A DNA stretch of 64,000 bases from positions 43,902,991 to 43,966,990 of the forward strand of contig CM060195.1 of NCBI GenBank assembly GCA_030549335.1, given 5' to 3'. The notes beneath the pieces were generated by a model that saw only the letters and a list, made by a program, of their open reading frames with translations, did no database searches and was not told the DNA's origin. Origin of the DNA: Pontederia crassipes. Lineage: Eukaryota; Streptophyta; Magnoliopsida; Commelinales; Pontederiaceae. Of the stretch, positions 24,303 to 39,384 are shown piece by piece; the stretch's first letter is position 1; every line of letters starts with the position of its first letter. A program made the translations under genes and the position numbers.

Positions 24303-24692
24303 TATATGATAGCAACATGAAGGCCACTTAACACTGCTATAAACTATTGCATACGTTTTTGAGTTCGATTACTTAAAACCACGCGCAAAGTTGAAGATAA
24401 TGATGACTTAATCTTGTGTTAAGTAAAGTAGGCTTAACTTTAATTAATTTTTACCCTTCTTAAGAAAACATTTATTGTCATAAGCTTAAGAAAAAAAATT
24501 GAATGAAGGGGATACGTTCATCGAATTAAGTGGCCATAGGTTGATGGGTCGCTGGCGAAATCAATGACCTTGACGCAGTAATCCGCATACCGAATGGACA
24601 CTGCAGGTGCTTGTGCCGGAGCTTGTCCAGGCGCCCACGAAGCAAATACCATCACATGAGGTTAAAGCTCTTGAGGCCGGATTGCAAGGCCG

Positions 24693-25200
24693 GCTCAGGA
24701 AATTAGGAGGCCTAAAGTTAAAGTGCAATTTGTTTAGACATAAATAAAAATATTATATTTAATTTATTTTTAAACTTTTTTGTTATAAAAGCTTATAATT
24801 ATATATTAAAAACAATTAATTTATGAAGATAATAAATAAGAACTATTTTTAAGTGTGGCTCTTCAATGCAAAAGAATAAAAATGTTGTTATTCATGAACA
24901 AGAGTAACGATAATATTAATGAAAAAACTAATTGAAGTATTATTGATTTTTGAGAAAAAAAATCAAATATGAATTTATTGCATAAATTAAATTTTAAAGA
25001 TAAGAAGATATTTAATTGTGATGAATAATTATGATTTAGGAAGTGAAGGTAAATGATATTAAACAAGAAGATAATATATATATTGATTTTAAATTAATAA
25101 AGATATTAAATTAATAAATATATTAAATTATAAAATCTTGATAATAATTTAATATTATTAAAATTAAGAATTAATTCTTTAAATCTCTTCTAAACTATAT
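24693..25200. mobile_element. repeat family insertion inside exon 4 of copy B
   Basis: AT-rich sequence starting with a CCGGCTCAGGAAATTAGGAG motif. It is homologous, in the opposite orientation, to about 41545-41985. The shared stretch includes AATTAATTTATGAAGAT and GATAAGAAGATATTTAATT. Two dispersed copies make it a transposon family. I cannot assign the class, and no coding capacity is visible. Confidence 0.6.
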
Positions 25201-25207
25201 TAATTTT

Positions 25208-25520
25208 TCATATGTGTCCTTAATATATGAACTTATTGTATGCCCCCTTAAATTATGTCGTGATTTCCATTTTGATTCATTCGTCGTATTCTGTTAAATT
25301 TTTCATTATTTTTTACTTTTTTATTTATTAAATGATCAAATTACTCTTCTACGGTTTGAAATAAATGTCATTTTTTCCTTTGTGGAGGGTAGTTTTTAGT
25401 AATTTAATAAATAAAAAATAAAAATAATGGAAAAAATAGAATATGATGGATGGACTAAAATATAAATCACAACATAATTTAGGAGGCTGCTACGATAAAT
25501 TTATATATTAAGAACAAATG
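25208..25520. mobile_element. MITE with long inverted repeats of about 85 bp
   Basis: The left arm (about 25208-25295, with CCTTAAATTATGTCGTGATT) and the right arm (about 25433-25520) are inverse copies around a short AT-rich loop. It lies next to or inside the preceding insertion. No ORF. Confidence 0.65.
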
Positions 25521-25689
25521 AGAAAAATCATGATTCAAAAAATTAATCCTAAAATTAAAACGTAATACATAATTAGGAGGTCTTCCATTGGTGAGTCTTC
25601 AAGCAACTATTTGAGTGGGCACCCGACGGGCAACACCCCTGGCACGACAACGTCCACCACGCCTAGCTCGAACTATAATTACTTGTTTA

Positions 25690-25964
25690 ACCTCAGCATG
25701 TCAGACCAGTGACAAGGCGCTATACAATTTTATACCTTATTTTTTATTTTAATTAATCAACATACAACTTTACAACAAATATATATATATATGAAAAATA
25801 AATTATATAATATTAACTTACATGAGTATCTTAGTCTTTCTTTAATATCAAATATTAAATTCTTATTGATGCTCATGTTAATATGAAAGTAATTAATCGT
25901 AGAAACCATAATCAACCTCATCTCCACAATCAGGAGCACAAGTGTTTTTTATTTGTAAAAGAAA

Positions 25965-26006
<42 letters not shown>

Positions 26007-26380
26007 TAATATCATCATGTATATCTTCAATCCCAATGGAGTGTTAAGTTAACACAAGAGAATCCTTTTTTTTTTTCTTAACGAAGATTCCAGGCTACGT
26101 ATAAATGTATATCAACAAGAAAAAAGAATTCGTAATGTGTCAATTTAATTAATTAGGAATAGGTCCAATCACCGTTCCTGAAGTGACAAATCAACAAATG
26201 AACGAATTATTTAATTAACTATGAACTATATCTAAATACAACCATAGCCCCACCCCCGAAAAAAATAAAGGAAAACAAATTTATTTCTAGCAAGTGTTAA
26301 AAGTCAAAGAATGAGAACGACCGTGATCCATCGATTGTGTGAAATTTTCTCTGTGAAAATAAAAAGTTAAGAGAGGTGGG
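25690..26380. other. spacer between copy B remnant and copy C
   Basis: AT-rich spacer with a (TA)n run at about 25965-26002. From about 26190 it matches the sequence downstream of copy A (GAACGAATTATTTAATTAAC type), so the duplicated block of copy C begins here and includes its 3' untranslated region. Confidence 0.5.
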
Positions 26381-29300
26381 TCAACTCATGTGCTTTTTTG
26401 TATGATCGACTAACTTGGTTTGGGCTTGTGGAGGAGCGAGAATGGGCGGGTTGACGTATGGGCCGCGCAGCCAGCCCTGGGCTACGAAGCCGTTGGCGGC
26501 CTCGGTGAGGTGGATGCCGTCCCAGCTGACGTGGGCCGTTGGGTCGGAGCAGACGGTGGAGCCCTTCATGTCGCACTTGACGCTCGAGTTGTAGTTGTAG
26601 TTCCCGATCCCCGGCGCTCCGCAGCACGTCCTCAGAGCACCTGCGCTAAATCCTGTTTACATATCACAAATTATTATTACGGATAAGAAAAATAGACCCC
26701 AAAAAAGAAATAAATATCGATGTAAAATTTAAGTAATTGCAGATGGACCTGTGGCTCCATTTGATATGAAAGAAAATTTGGCCCATTTCGTTTCGGAAAG
26801 AACACTGTAAAATAATTTTTTTTTCACAATTTTTTTTTTACTTTTGTGAACCCCACATCAATTATTACGAGAATATATGTTCATACTTTTAGCTCCTCCT
26901 ACTGAATTAACAGTGTTAAAATATTATTTGGATCAACTTCCCTTAATACAAGAATTTTTAAAAAAAAAGTAGAGCCAAAATTTCGTCCTTAGGCGCATAT
27001 TTTAATACTGTTTTTAACATATCTTCTAAACAAATAGACACATTATATAATTATCGATTTGGGGGGAATTCTAGACCCGAGGCACGACAAGGCGGCATCC
27101 ATAATTATGTGCACAATAAGAGGCCAATTATGTCGGCAATGAACTCTACTTGAAATGATGAAACGCCAATGATTACGGGTACGACATAGCCCGAGAGCAA
27201 GTAGCCATGCATCATGTACGACGACGGGGCAGGTGTTTGTTAGATGCAGCAAATTGAAGCAAATGTGGGTGGGGCCATTCTAAATCCATATTTACGGCAT
27301 GCCGTAATGATACCGGCCATGCATGGCTACCTTCAACTTGATCACATGAAACCATGCTCGCTTTTGGCGACCATCATCGCTTTTTTCATTATTTACTAAT
27401 TAAGTACCTCTGCTCCAAAAAAAAAATTTGTTCTTTTCAGTCTGTATATATCATCCCATACCCCCCCCCCCCCCACCCCCCAATAAAAAAAAGTAGGGGA
27501 AAAACTTGATGCTAGAAGATATTAAAAAGTCAGCAAGGGTGGAAGAAATAAGGTATTAAAATCACACCATTAATCTTATCATCCATACCTTAAACATTAA
27601 TAAAATTGTATGCATGATAACCTCTCACACATCAGAAGGACAACATCCGTTTGTTCTCTGGACCTTGGGAGCGTAGTCCCGAGACCCAAACATTTACGAG
27701 ATCTATGTTTCTGTTTCATACTAAGAGTAAAATATTTGGCACGATTCTTTTATTTCTAAGCCTTGCCAAAGAAGAAAAAAAAGGCTTTTGGCAGGAAGAT
27801 ATGTCTGGTCGGCAAAAGTTGTCGGTTTAATGTATTGTTATTTGCAGTGCGTAACTTGGTACACATGATCTTTATTCTATACAACATGTGGATGCCTAAT
27901 TAATTACTACTTCAACTAATTAAGTGTGCGAGTATCAGCTACTTAATCAGATCACTAATTTCAATGAAGACTGGTCTGGGTCATGCCAAGCTCTGATGCC
28001 TGCACGTTCTTGTCGAAGCGATCGATTACATTATATGTTTGGTCATCGGCTTCGTCCATTCTTCAAATGAAATTAAATTGATTGCATATTATATGATGAG
28101 ATTGGCAAAACTTATAAGTCGTTCCAGTTGGCATTTGATATTTCTCTGTCATAAACTTGATCGTCCATCTTAAATTTTACTTTGGATCTACACTTGGAAT
28201 CTACATGTTATCGTTTTCTTTTATGTAAATGTGTTTATAAATTAACTGATTAATTATAAGACGTACGTCTTCTTTTATCTTCCAAGGCCAAGGTCAGTAT
28301 TATTGAATGCTCATAATTATTAGCTTTGATTCAAAATAACGAAACAAGTTAAAAAAATAAACTTAAGACTATTAAGTCCATGGTTATTAAAACCGGACCG
28401 AACCGACCGGTTCAACCATGAATTGGCAACTGGTTCGGTCCGGATTTATTGTAAAATTAGAAATGAACTACTTCAATCGGTAAAAATCGGTTTAACCATT
28501 GAACCAAAGAAACCCGGTTCAATATTTAAAGTGAAAAAATTAGAAAAAAAGTTAAAATAGGAAATAAAAAGATAGAAAGGAATGTAAAAAATGGAAAAGT
28601 ATTTGAATTGAGAATTGGTATAAATTAAAACAGAAATAAATGTGAAAAATTAATTGGATGGAGGAATTCATGGAAATAAAAAAGGAAATAGTAATAACTT
28701 TTAAAATGTAAATTAATACTCTTTCCTTTTTATGAGTAGGAGAGAGAAAATAGTCATAAAATTAATAATTTAAAGTTTTTTATATGAATATAATTTTTTA
28801 AATATTTGTGTATTATAAAAAGGAAAGTAATATGGAAATTGATAGGGAGAGATGAATTAATGGAAATAGAAAATAAAATTATTAAACTGAAAGTAAAGAA
28901 AAAAATAAACATGAGAGTGATATATGTCAAAATAAAAATACTCTTGAACAAAAAATAAAAGAATTAATATGATATATCAATAATAATTCAAACTCTTTTT
29001 TATGGATATTAAATTTTATTAATGAATTATAAGTTAGAACTATCTTTTTATGCATTATATAATATAGATTATGTATATATCTATAAAGTTATTATAAATA
29101 ATATTAATTTAATAAAATCCGGTTGAACCCGATTGAATCCTATCAAATCGATCCAACCACGACCCAGTTGATCGTCCAATCCGATGGACGATCCGGTTAT
29201 TATAACAAGTTTTTTTTTTTTGTCGAGACCCACCGGTATTTAGAGTTCAGAATTACTAACACTTGACTAATCCGGTGTTCAAGCCGAGAGCGGTAAGAGG

Positions 29301-31266
29301 ATAAGCCTTGGCCAAACTCCGATCAAGCTTTGTGTGCTATTATTCTAAGTCAACTAACTTGATTTATATGGTCTCTATCTAATATACATAATTCACATTT
29401 GGAAAGCAATAAACAAGCTTAACTCCATTATTGATATCTCTTCAACTTAGCTGTAAAAGTAATTCTGAGGACAATGTTTCTAAATAATATTCTTCGCCGA
29501 GTAATAAGGGGTGATAGGAAATTCTAATGGGACCAGTCACATCTATATAACCAATTCCCATTGGCCACTCTTGTGCTCTCTGGCTATCTGATCGAATAGC
29601 TACCAGCACAATATTATTTTTTTCAAATGTGTCCAGAGAGAATATATTAGCTATATATAACGATGTTCTCATGTTAAGGTTGTCTACTAAAATAAAATGT
29701 AACACCATCTGGCCATAATGATGAAGACTGTATCTGAACATTGCAGAATAAATTAAAAGCACCAATCTACTTGCACCACCTATATATGAAATATATGATA
29801 ACAACATGAAGGCCACTTAGCACTCCTATAAACTATTGCATATATACGTTACGAGTTCGATTACTTAAGACCACGCCTAAAGTTGCAGGTAATGATGACT
29901 TAAACCTTGTGTCACGTAAAGTAGTCCAATTAACTAAATTTTGTACTCCACAAAGGCAGGGCAAACAGTATGTTAATTGCAACGCGTTTACTTTAATTAA
30001 TTGTTACGCCTCTCAAGAAAACATTATCGTAAGCTAAAAAAACAGCATTGAATTAAGTAGATAAGTTGATCGAATTAACTGACCGTATTTTGATGGATTG
30101 CTGGCGAAATCAATGATCTGGGCGTAGTAATCCGCATACCGAATGGACACCGCCGGGTGCTTGTGCCGGAGCTTGTCTAGGCGCCGGCGAAGCAGCGTGT
30201 TGTGGTACCACGACATGAGGTTAAAGCTCTTGAGGCAGCCGGTCTTGGGCCCGTACTCCTCCGGCGTGAACGCGTAGAACGATAGGTACAGCGGGAAGCA
30301 CCCCGCCGGAAGCACTCCCGGCACGATGAGGTCCACGGCGCCGAGTCCGGTCAATCTCTGCATGCGTATATGCATGCAAGAATGCGGAAACATACGAATC
30401 CGATCATTTGAAATGCTAACTAGTACACTCGTATATATTGATGGAATTAATAAACTCTAATTACCTCTATGCCGTCCGACAGTCCCTTGGTCACGTCCGG
30501 CGCCAAGCTGCGCACCTTGTCGACGCCCCATCCGCCGAAGATGCCGGTGCTGTAATCGTTTCCCCCGAATTCTCCGACGATGAACAGGGACTTCTTGAAG
30601 AACTCCTTGCAGTCTTGCCACCGAACGTGTCAATCATTCATGACCAGTTAACGAACGGCACACCGGGAAAGAAAAGAACACAGTAAGATGATTGGCGCCG
30701 GACGTTGTGCACCTTGAGGCGTGCCGCAGATGGAAGGAAACAGCTGCTCGAACTGATCGATTTGGTGGTGTAGGGACGCATTAACAAATATGGCCTTCCC
30801 GAGGCCCCTCTGGTCGTAGAAGTCGTAGGGGAGCGTCGTGGCCGCAATGACCGCGAAGTTTACACCCCGATGGAAGCTCTCGTTCTTCGCCGAGTTCGGC
30901 GGAAGCAATGGTAAATCAAGTCCCTGAGCTGCTCGAGTGCAGTGAACATGATGAGTAATTGTTACTGCAACTACATGTATTTTTTCCGATCTGATAAGAA
31001 TAGAAGGCTGAAAGGATACGCAGAAATATATTTTGTATATGTATACCAATGAAGTCGATGACGAGACGGCCGTTGGAGCACCGGCCAGTCGGGCGGTCAA
31101 AGTAAGTCATGCCGTAGGGGAGGCCGGCGAGGACTACATTGCCGGTGTCAGAAAGTGAGTCGCCGAAATTGAACAGCGCGTTGTACCGCTGCGAGGATGA
31201 CAGCCGTGGCCAGCACAAGAGGAGGAGGAGTGCGAAGGCCCTGCAGGAGAAGGAGAAGTGCCTCAT
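26381..31266 (-). CDS. GDSL esterase/lipase copy C (intact)
   Basis: Five exons on the minus strand: 31266-31047, 30928-30713, 30613-30465, 30357-30084 and 26652-26381. All introns are GT-AG and the total is 377 codons including stop, the usual size for plant GDSL lipases. The protein starts with a signal peptide (MRHFSFSCRAFALLLLLCWP), so it should be secreted. Block I is FNFGDSLSDTGN (nucleophile Ser), exon 2 carries the GVNFAV block, exon 3 GEFGGNDY with the oxyanion-hole Asn, and exon 5 SWDGIHLTEAAN with the catalytic Asp and His. The family hydrolyses esters and lipids in the apoplast or endomembrane system; the substrate cannot be predicted. Intron 4 is 3.4 kb, homologous to that of copy A and enlarged by a hAT-like insertion. 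The start is placed at the Met shared with A. Confidence 0.92.
28379..29308. mobile_element. hAT-like non-autonomous insertion in intron 4 of copy C
   Basis: Copies A and B lack this segment. It starts near TGGTTATTAAAACCGGACCG, and an inverse form, CGATCCGGTTATTATAAC, lies near 29188-29205. AACCGGTT-type repeats cluster at both ends and the core is AT-rich. About 100 bp more (29206-29308, starting with a T run and ending GCCTTGGCC) is also absent from A and may be a second insertion. No ORF of note. Confidence 0.55.
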
Positions 31267-33252
<1,986 letters not shown>

Positions 33253-36200
33253 CACTACAAGAAAATTGCTCGTTAGAGAAGGGAAATCTGGTCGTTAAAA
33301 ATCAAAATCTGGTCGTTATTGATCATTAGCGACCAGCACTTTCCGTCATCACCGGTCGTTATAGATGCTGCCGTTAAAAGTCAATAACGACGACGTAAAG
33401 GTGTCGGCCGTTAAACATCATCAACGACCGAAAAAATTCGGTCGTTAAATCAATATAAGGATCATTTAGTTGGTCGTTGAATATATTAATGGCGAGAAAT
33501 ATCTTTGTCGTTGATAATCTGCAGTGGCTACTAATCCCGTCGTTAAAAGTCATCAATGACCAGAAAAAATCCGGCCGTTAAATCGATATAAGGACCATTT
33601 AGTTGGTCGCCGAATACATTAATGACGAAAAATATCTTTGTCGCTAATAATCTTTTGCGGCTAGTAATCCCGTCGTTAAAAGTCATCCATAGCCAGAAAA
33701 AGTCTGACTGTTAAATCCATATAAGGACCATTTAGTGCGGCTAGTAATCCCGTCGTTAAAAGTCATCCATGATCAGAGAAAATCTGATCGTTAAATCCAT
33801 ATAAGGATCATTTAGTTGGTCGTCGAATACATTAATGACGAAAAATATCTTTGTTGTTGATAATATTTTCAGCGGCTACTAATTCCGTCGTTAAATGTCA
33901 TAAAAAAAGTCATCAATAACGGTCTTTAAAGTTATATAATGACCATGAACTTTATCAAAACATGATCTACAACGCACTTTTTCAACAATAATTCAATTAA
34001 AAACAAACTCACAAACTATAATACAGAAGTTAAATTCATTTACTAAAATGGATTGTTCATATAACTTCAAAAAAGAATATTTATCCATGCCAACAAATGT
34101 TCATAGTAGTCAAGATCAATAACATTTAGCATTCAAATTTTTTAACCCATCAATTTTCTTCATTCCCTCCAAAAAATGCTTACACTATCCTAAAAGCAAA
34201 ATAACTTGTTTGAATTTTGAATTGCATCTCTTTCCTTCCATATCTTCAAAATCTGTAAAATTCACAAAATACATAAAAAATTTAATAAATGTCCAATGAA
34301 TATTAAGTTAACAATAAAATGAAAAATAATAACTTACAAATAAATAAGGGAATTTAAGAGAATCCTAAAGTTGAGTGCGTGAACGGCTTTTCTTTCTGCA
34401 GCAGCCAGTAAATCAACTCGGCCTTCAAGCTCCTTAGCCTTTACTTTTGCAATTTCTTTGGCCTGAAATTATAGGCGAAAACATAATTTATATGTGACAG
34501 CTAGATACATTCTCTGTTGTCAATAACATGACATTCCACTATTTGTTTAAAAAATGTCATTCCAATACACACCTCATTCTCGGAAAAAAATAGCACTAAC
34601 TATAATTGCTCATTTATTGAAGGACAAGCATGTTCTTCAGAAGGGCAAGTCCACCACAAATGAAACTCAAGCCAGAGCGTCGGAGCTAAAGCTACAGCTG
34701 GAGGCAACAACGGCCCAGTGTATTTTAGCGGATCAAAGAAGACATTGCAGTGGACACTAGAGCCACCATCAGCAGCACGTAAATGAGATAAGTACATCCA
34801 TATGCATCCACTAGCCTCTGGAATGCCATTTTGTTGTCTTTCCTTGTCACTAATTCACATTTCCAAGAGTATGAGAAAAAGGGGGTCATAAGAATCAATG
34901 TCAATAATAATATATCAGTAGATATATAATCCCTAAACAAAGATAATCCATCCGAGGCAAATTTATAATAGTTTTATTAAAAAAATATACGTACTAAATA
35001 CATGCAAGCATTTTATCAACATACTAATAGCTCACATTGATAACATGAATTGGACTGATTAATAGCATAACATCGATAATTATATCTCGATAGAGTAGAC
35101 TCAGGATCAAATAAGAAAGCACAACTGAAGGTAAAGGATCAAATGTCATGGTGGAAAACGCTCATTGCATGGTTCGGTGCATGACAACACATTACGAAAT
35201 AACACCAGTGCGTTGTAATTGAAAACGCACAACTAGGACACAACATTATGCATCACACCTCAGATGGAATGAGCAGACAAAACAACATAGCTGAGAATTC
35301 TGACATCCAGAAATACTCAACTCAATGTTTGAATAGACACACGGCAGGATGATTCCTCTAGTATCTCCTCCTAGGTGGGCTCCTTGATTGACGTGGTGAT
35401 CTGTGAAAGATTAAGGAACATCCAATAAAATGTGATAAGTTAACCAAACCGATTTTATTCAAACTTCTCAAGAGAATATTAGTGTCATAAAACCGAGCAT
35501 ATAATCAGTCAAAAATCTGGCTACTTCGAGAACACCATCTCATATGGCTACACATACATGACAGATGACATCGGGCACCCTTAATAACAAGGATCTTTTA
35601 ATACTTGAGCCATCATAAGACATGCTTAAAACAAAATCTTCGGAGAAGGAAGTACATGAAAATAGCATCAAGGACAAAAACAACAGAATAGGCAAATAGG
35701 CACTCCGTCAACAAAGAAAAGCCATATCACTTTGTTAAGTTAACAACCAACTTGAGTGAATACTGTTTGTTACAACTAATAAATTTAACATGTGAAGACT
35801 AAGATCGAATGAAATACGCAAAGGATGTGTTTAATAATTTACCCAGATGGGTACAAGTAATAATTTGGTTAAGAGAGATATAAAAAAAGCTAAAATCATG
35901 ATAGGTCAGTAAACCCTAGCACTAACCTTTCGAGGATATTTGATATAGTTCATAATTTCCATCAAGTATCTCCTAGCTGGTGAAAAGTAAGCAACAACAT
36001 AGGCATAGCCCGACATGGCCTTTCAAAGAAAAAAAAAAATCAAAAGGCATAAAATGAAAGCAAAGGTGATTCCAGTATAAGTTTTTTTCAGGAATCTCAT
36101 CTAGATATTTTAAGTAAATAAATTAGGATACCAATTATTAATTAAGTTGTAGTTCCGATGTGTTGGTAGATAAGGTTGCTCAAATGCAGAACAAGTAAAA

Positions 36201-38670
36201 CACAACGATAATTGGTGCCAGGTTATGTACCTCCTTGCATTTCTACATTTGAAAGGACCCTTGCCCAATCAATGTAAACAGTTGGAGTCAGAAGACCAGC
36301 TCCATTCAGTGACTTGATTACAGTAAGTGCTTCTTCATAGTTTTTTTAGAAGAGCTTCTTCATAGTTTTCATATTCAATTAATGCGTATCCTTGTATTAT
36401 CCATATGAAAACTTAATAGATGAAAATTATTCTTTACTAAAAACACAAAATTAGAACTTCTTATATGAAAAAATGTATATGAAAACTTAAAGATGACTGC
36501 TCATCTTGAATCCTTGTTAAGTGAGTTATTGTTTTTAGGAACATATTCAAAATGTTTTAAAGCTGGATACATTAACCAGGCATTGATCTAAAGTAGCATG
36601 GACAGTTTTCAATTGTCCATTGGGTTTGCTTTGCTATATTTAGGGAAGAAGAACAGAAAGAACTGCAGCGTATTAAAGAAATTTGTTAGGAAGAAAGGGG
36701 GACTGATTATTATTAGTCATCTACATCTTACTAACAAAATGAAAAATATATCATATGTTGAGGCATCTACAAGTTTTCCGCAAAAGTACTAATGAATTAA
36801 GGTAAACTACATCCATGTTACAGAGAAAAATGATAATGTCAAGATACAAACGTTAAACTGACTACCTGAATCTAAGCTGTAATCTTAAAGAAAAAACATA
36901 GTACCCAAACCAAAGAAAAATTCTTGTGCTATTAAAAGAAAGCAAAATTAACATATTTTTAGGATATTGAGAATTATTGTAAGAGTGGATTTTGAGATAT
37001 TAATTAGCCTTCATAAACTTTTGGACAAGTTACATGAAAAAAAACTTAGAACTCATAAAACAATTTTGCACTAGTTACATGAAGAAAAAGATAAGTACTT
37101 GTAAAATAGTATTTGCCTGGAAGATAAAAAAAAGGTTTCATGAGAAGTGCTAGCAGCGGATGGATAATGGCTTGCAATAATTCCCAATCGAAACAAGAAT
37201 ATGCTAAAGAGCAAAGGATAATGTTACAACGAATGATCGTTAACCTCCAGTCCGTTGCTTTCTATGATCGAAACATGGCTGCGACCATCTGGAGATAAGA
37301 TGAAAATTAACACTTCAACAGGCGAATAATTGAATTAGCAAGTTTACCTTCACAAACCCAGTGCCTTGATCCAGATTTAAATGTAAATTCTTTATCTGTC
37401 CATATTCACCAAAAGCATTAAGCAGGTCTTCTTCCTGAGCTTCCTCATGAACTCCAGTAACCAATACGATCCATCCCTCAATAGCTACAAAAAATAAAAA
37501 ACATAACAGGTAAAAAGACTTGGAAAAAATCTAGACGAATAGGAGGATCACTATATTAAACATAATTATGTATGGAGACGATTCACAAATGTGTGAAAAC
37601 TGGAAGGCACATCCGATGAGCTGGAAGGAGATTCCTCCTGGTCACATGACGAGAAGGGCAACCAGATACAAGCGAGGAAGGCGATTCTACCTAGATGCCG
37701 ATGTCGCACTTAGGGGGGTGTGGGTGTTGGACATGGCAACGACAAAGCACAAATGAAAAACAGGGGAGTGGGGGAAAGGACGCTGGTGCGTCCACCGACG
37801 ACGGAGGAGAAGGGGGACTGGCGCGCCGGTGGGGGGGGGGATGGGGTTGGGGTGGCGCTGTCCGGCGGTGGCGGGGAGGCGGAGGACGGTTGGTGCGTCC
37901 GTGTCTGGCGGGGGAGGATGGCTGGCGTACGGGGGAGAGGAGGACGCTGGTGCGCGCGGGGGGGGGGGGGGGGTGGGCGCGGCTGTCCGGCGGCGGCGGG
38001 AGGGGGGCGACTGCTTCCGGCGGCGGGAGGGGGGGACGACTGCTTCCGGCGGCGGGGAAGGGGGACTAGAGGCGAGGATTCATTCGGATCGACATGAGGG
38101 TCCAACTCCATTGCATTGCCAGAATCCATGTTTTTTAAGAGAATAATTCGGAGTTCTTGCAGAGTGGAACCATGCAGTCAATTATTAAGTAAGAAAAAAA
38201 ATTCAAACTGTTTTAATCCATGGACCGACCCCATCGTCTCCACCCCGTAGGAAGGGAGGCGATGAAGCTTCGATCGCTACGAGACGTACATTGCAGATTG
38301 TGAGGAGGAGGAAGTAGAATTAGGGTTTTTCTATTAAATTTTGGGAAAGATTATATTATATTTTATAAATTAATTTATGTTGCCTTAAAAATTAATGGAG
38401 GGAAATGTGTAATTTTCGCCAAATAAAATATTAATTGTACACTTACGTGATCTTAATTTATAAATAATTAATGATGATAAAATTAAATGATCATTAATAA
38501 TCACTTTAACGTCCAGAATTTACTTTTTTAAGATGAACAATTTTTTCTTTCGTTAATAATGTGTTTAATAATGTTCATATTTTTTTCCTGTCACTATTGA
38601 CTATTTTTAATGACCATTTTTTTATCTCGACGTTAATAATTGGTCGTTAAAGATCTCTTTTCTTATAGTG
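33253..38670. mobile_element. CACTA transposon carrying host gene fragments
   Basis: The left end is CACTACAAGAAAATTGCTCG and the right end is TTTTCTTATAGTG, its inverse. The 3-bp duplication GTT (33250-33252 and 38671-38673) flanks it. Subterminal arrays of GGTCGTTAA/TTAACGACC motifs fill about 33280-33930 and recur near 38590-38660. The 5.4-kb interior has no recognisable full transposase; coiled-coil-like open frames near 34390-34460 and 34620-34740 might be transposase leftovers. It holds a Y14-like gene fragment (35358-37484) and a very GC-rich block (37730-38100), next to which a minus-strand ATG at 38129 begins a Pro/Arg-rich frame. It is inserted in the upstream block of GDSL copy C. 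Confidence 0.88.
35358..37484 (-). pseudogene. Y14: captured 3' half of a Y14 (RBM8A-like) exon-junction protein gene
   Basis: Minus-strand exons separated by introns are visible. Exon 37484-37348 has acceptor TTTTTGTAG and donor AAG|GTAAAC. It encodes IEGWIVLVTGVHEEAQEED followed by LLNAFGEYGQIKNLHLNL and TGFVK, the start of the Y14 RRM. Exon 36391-36231 encodes GYALIEYENYEEA, then, after a 25-bp tandem duplication that shifts the frame and creates TGA, VIKSLNGAGLLTPTVYIDWA, the rest of the RRM. Exon 35400-35358 (acceptor CTTTCACAG) encodes SPRQSRSPPRRRY and a stop, the RS-rich C-terminus of Y14. An extra exon-like piece at about 36021-35930 (with YVVAYFSPARRYLM) is unexplained. Y14 is a core exon-junction-complex subunit pairing with Mago. 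Retained introns show genomic DNA was captured, not mRNA. Not expected to make functional Y14. Confidence 0.82.
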
Positions 38671-38673
38671 GTT

Positions 38674-39220
38674 AGACAAATTGTGAAGTACAAATAACAT
38701 TCGACGAATCTAACAACACAAAGAAATTGACCGCCATGCGATGAGCAAACAAAAATGTTCTGTTCCGTTCTCACATGCATTGCTGCTGGTGGTGTTGTGG
38801 ATAAAGAACCGCTTGGGAAAGCGGCGTAGGAGCAACCGAACAAGAGTCCACATCTATCTGCAGAGTTTCACCATGTTACTCTGCTATGCGGGCGGTGCAG
38901 TTGCAGAGTGCTGACAACTGGTTGGAACCAAAGCCTTGGATCTTTTATCTCGCAGCTCGACGCATAAGCACCTGATCAGCATGGCCAGATCACCATGTGA
39001 TGGATCCAACACGCAGCGAGTTATATGGTACGCGGCGCGGTTGAAAAGAATCCACAGCAATCACAAACTTAACAGCACTTGCGTGCATCAACCTTTGATT
39101 GACGAGATGTCACAATTGCAAAGGTGGCGAAGTGGCCACTCCCCATGGAAGGTGACGGAGGGGCCAGTAGAAAAGAAATTAAAGAAAAGGTCCAAGTGAA
39201 CTGACCTCACTATTCGGTGT
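38674..39220. other. duplicated upstream block, first part (copy C side)
   Basis: It matches 13081-13630 near copy A (for example GACCGCCATGCGATGAG and CACGCAGCGAGTTA), with no gene. Together with 42190-42665 it is the counterpart of the copy A upstream block, interrupted by about 3 kb. Confidence 0.6.
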
Positions 39221-39346
39221 ATGCCAGCGAAACGTTCCTTTCTTGCAAATTTTGCCCAAGGCAAGGATCCTTTTGTCAAGGTGTGTTCCATCCACAAGAT
39301 AGCAAATCAATCCTCCCTCCATTGATGGAGCCTTATGAGTTATGAC

Positions 39347-39384
<38 letters not shown>

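Larger units (their letters stand above)
24531..25676 (-). pseudogene. GDSL copy B, split exon 4 fragment
   Basis: The minus strand holds the 3' half of GDSL exon 4 (24537-24692): it matches YADYY/DFAS-type sequence of copy C but has a stop (TGA in the LM-S-W segment), a deletion after it, and a donor changed from GT to GC. After an approximately 0.9-kb insertion, the 5' half follows (about 25617-25673), encoding a version of LGVVDVVVPGVLPVGC. Exons 1-3 and 5 are absent. The 3' half looks like copy C while the 5' half is closer to copy D, hinting at conversion or a mixed origin. Confidence 0.7.

Noticed and set aside
37695-38129. Overlapping Gly-rich and Pro-rich open frames
   Set aside because: Low-complexity GC-rich DNA inside the CACTA element, open on both strands; no recognisable domain.
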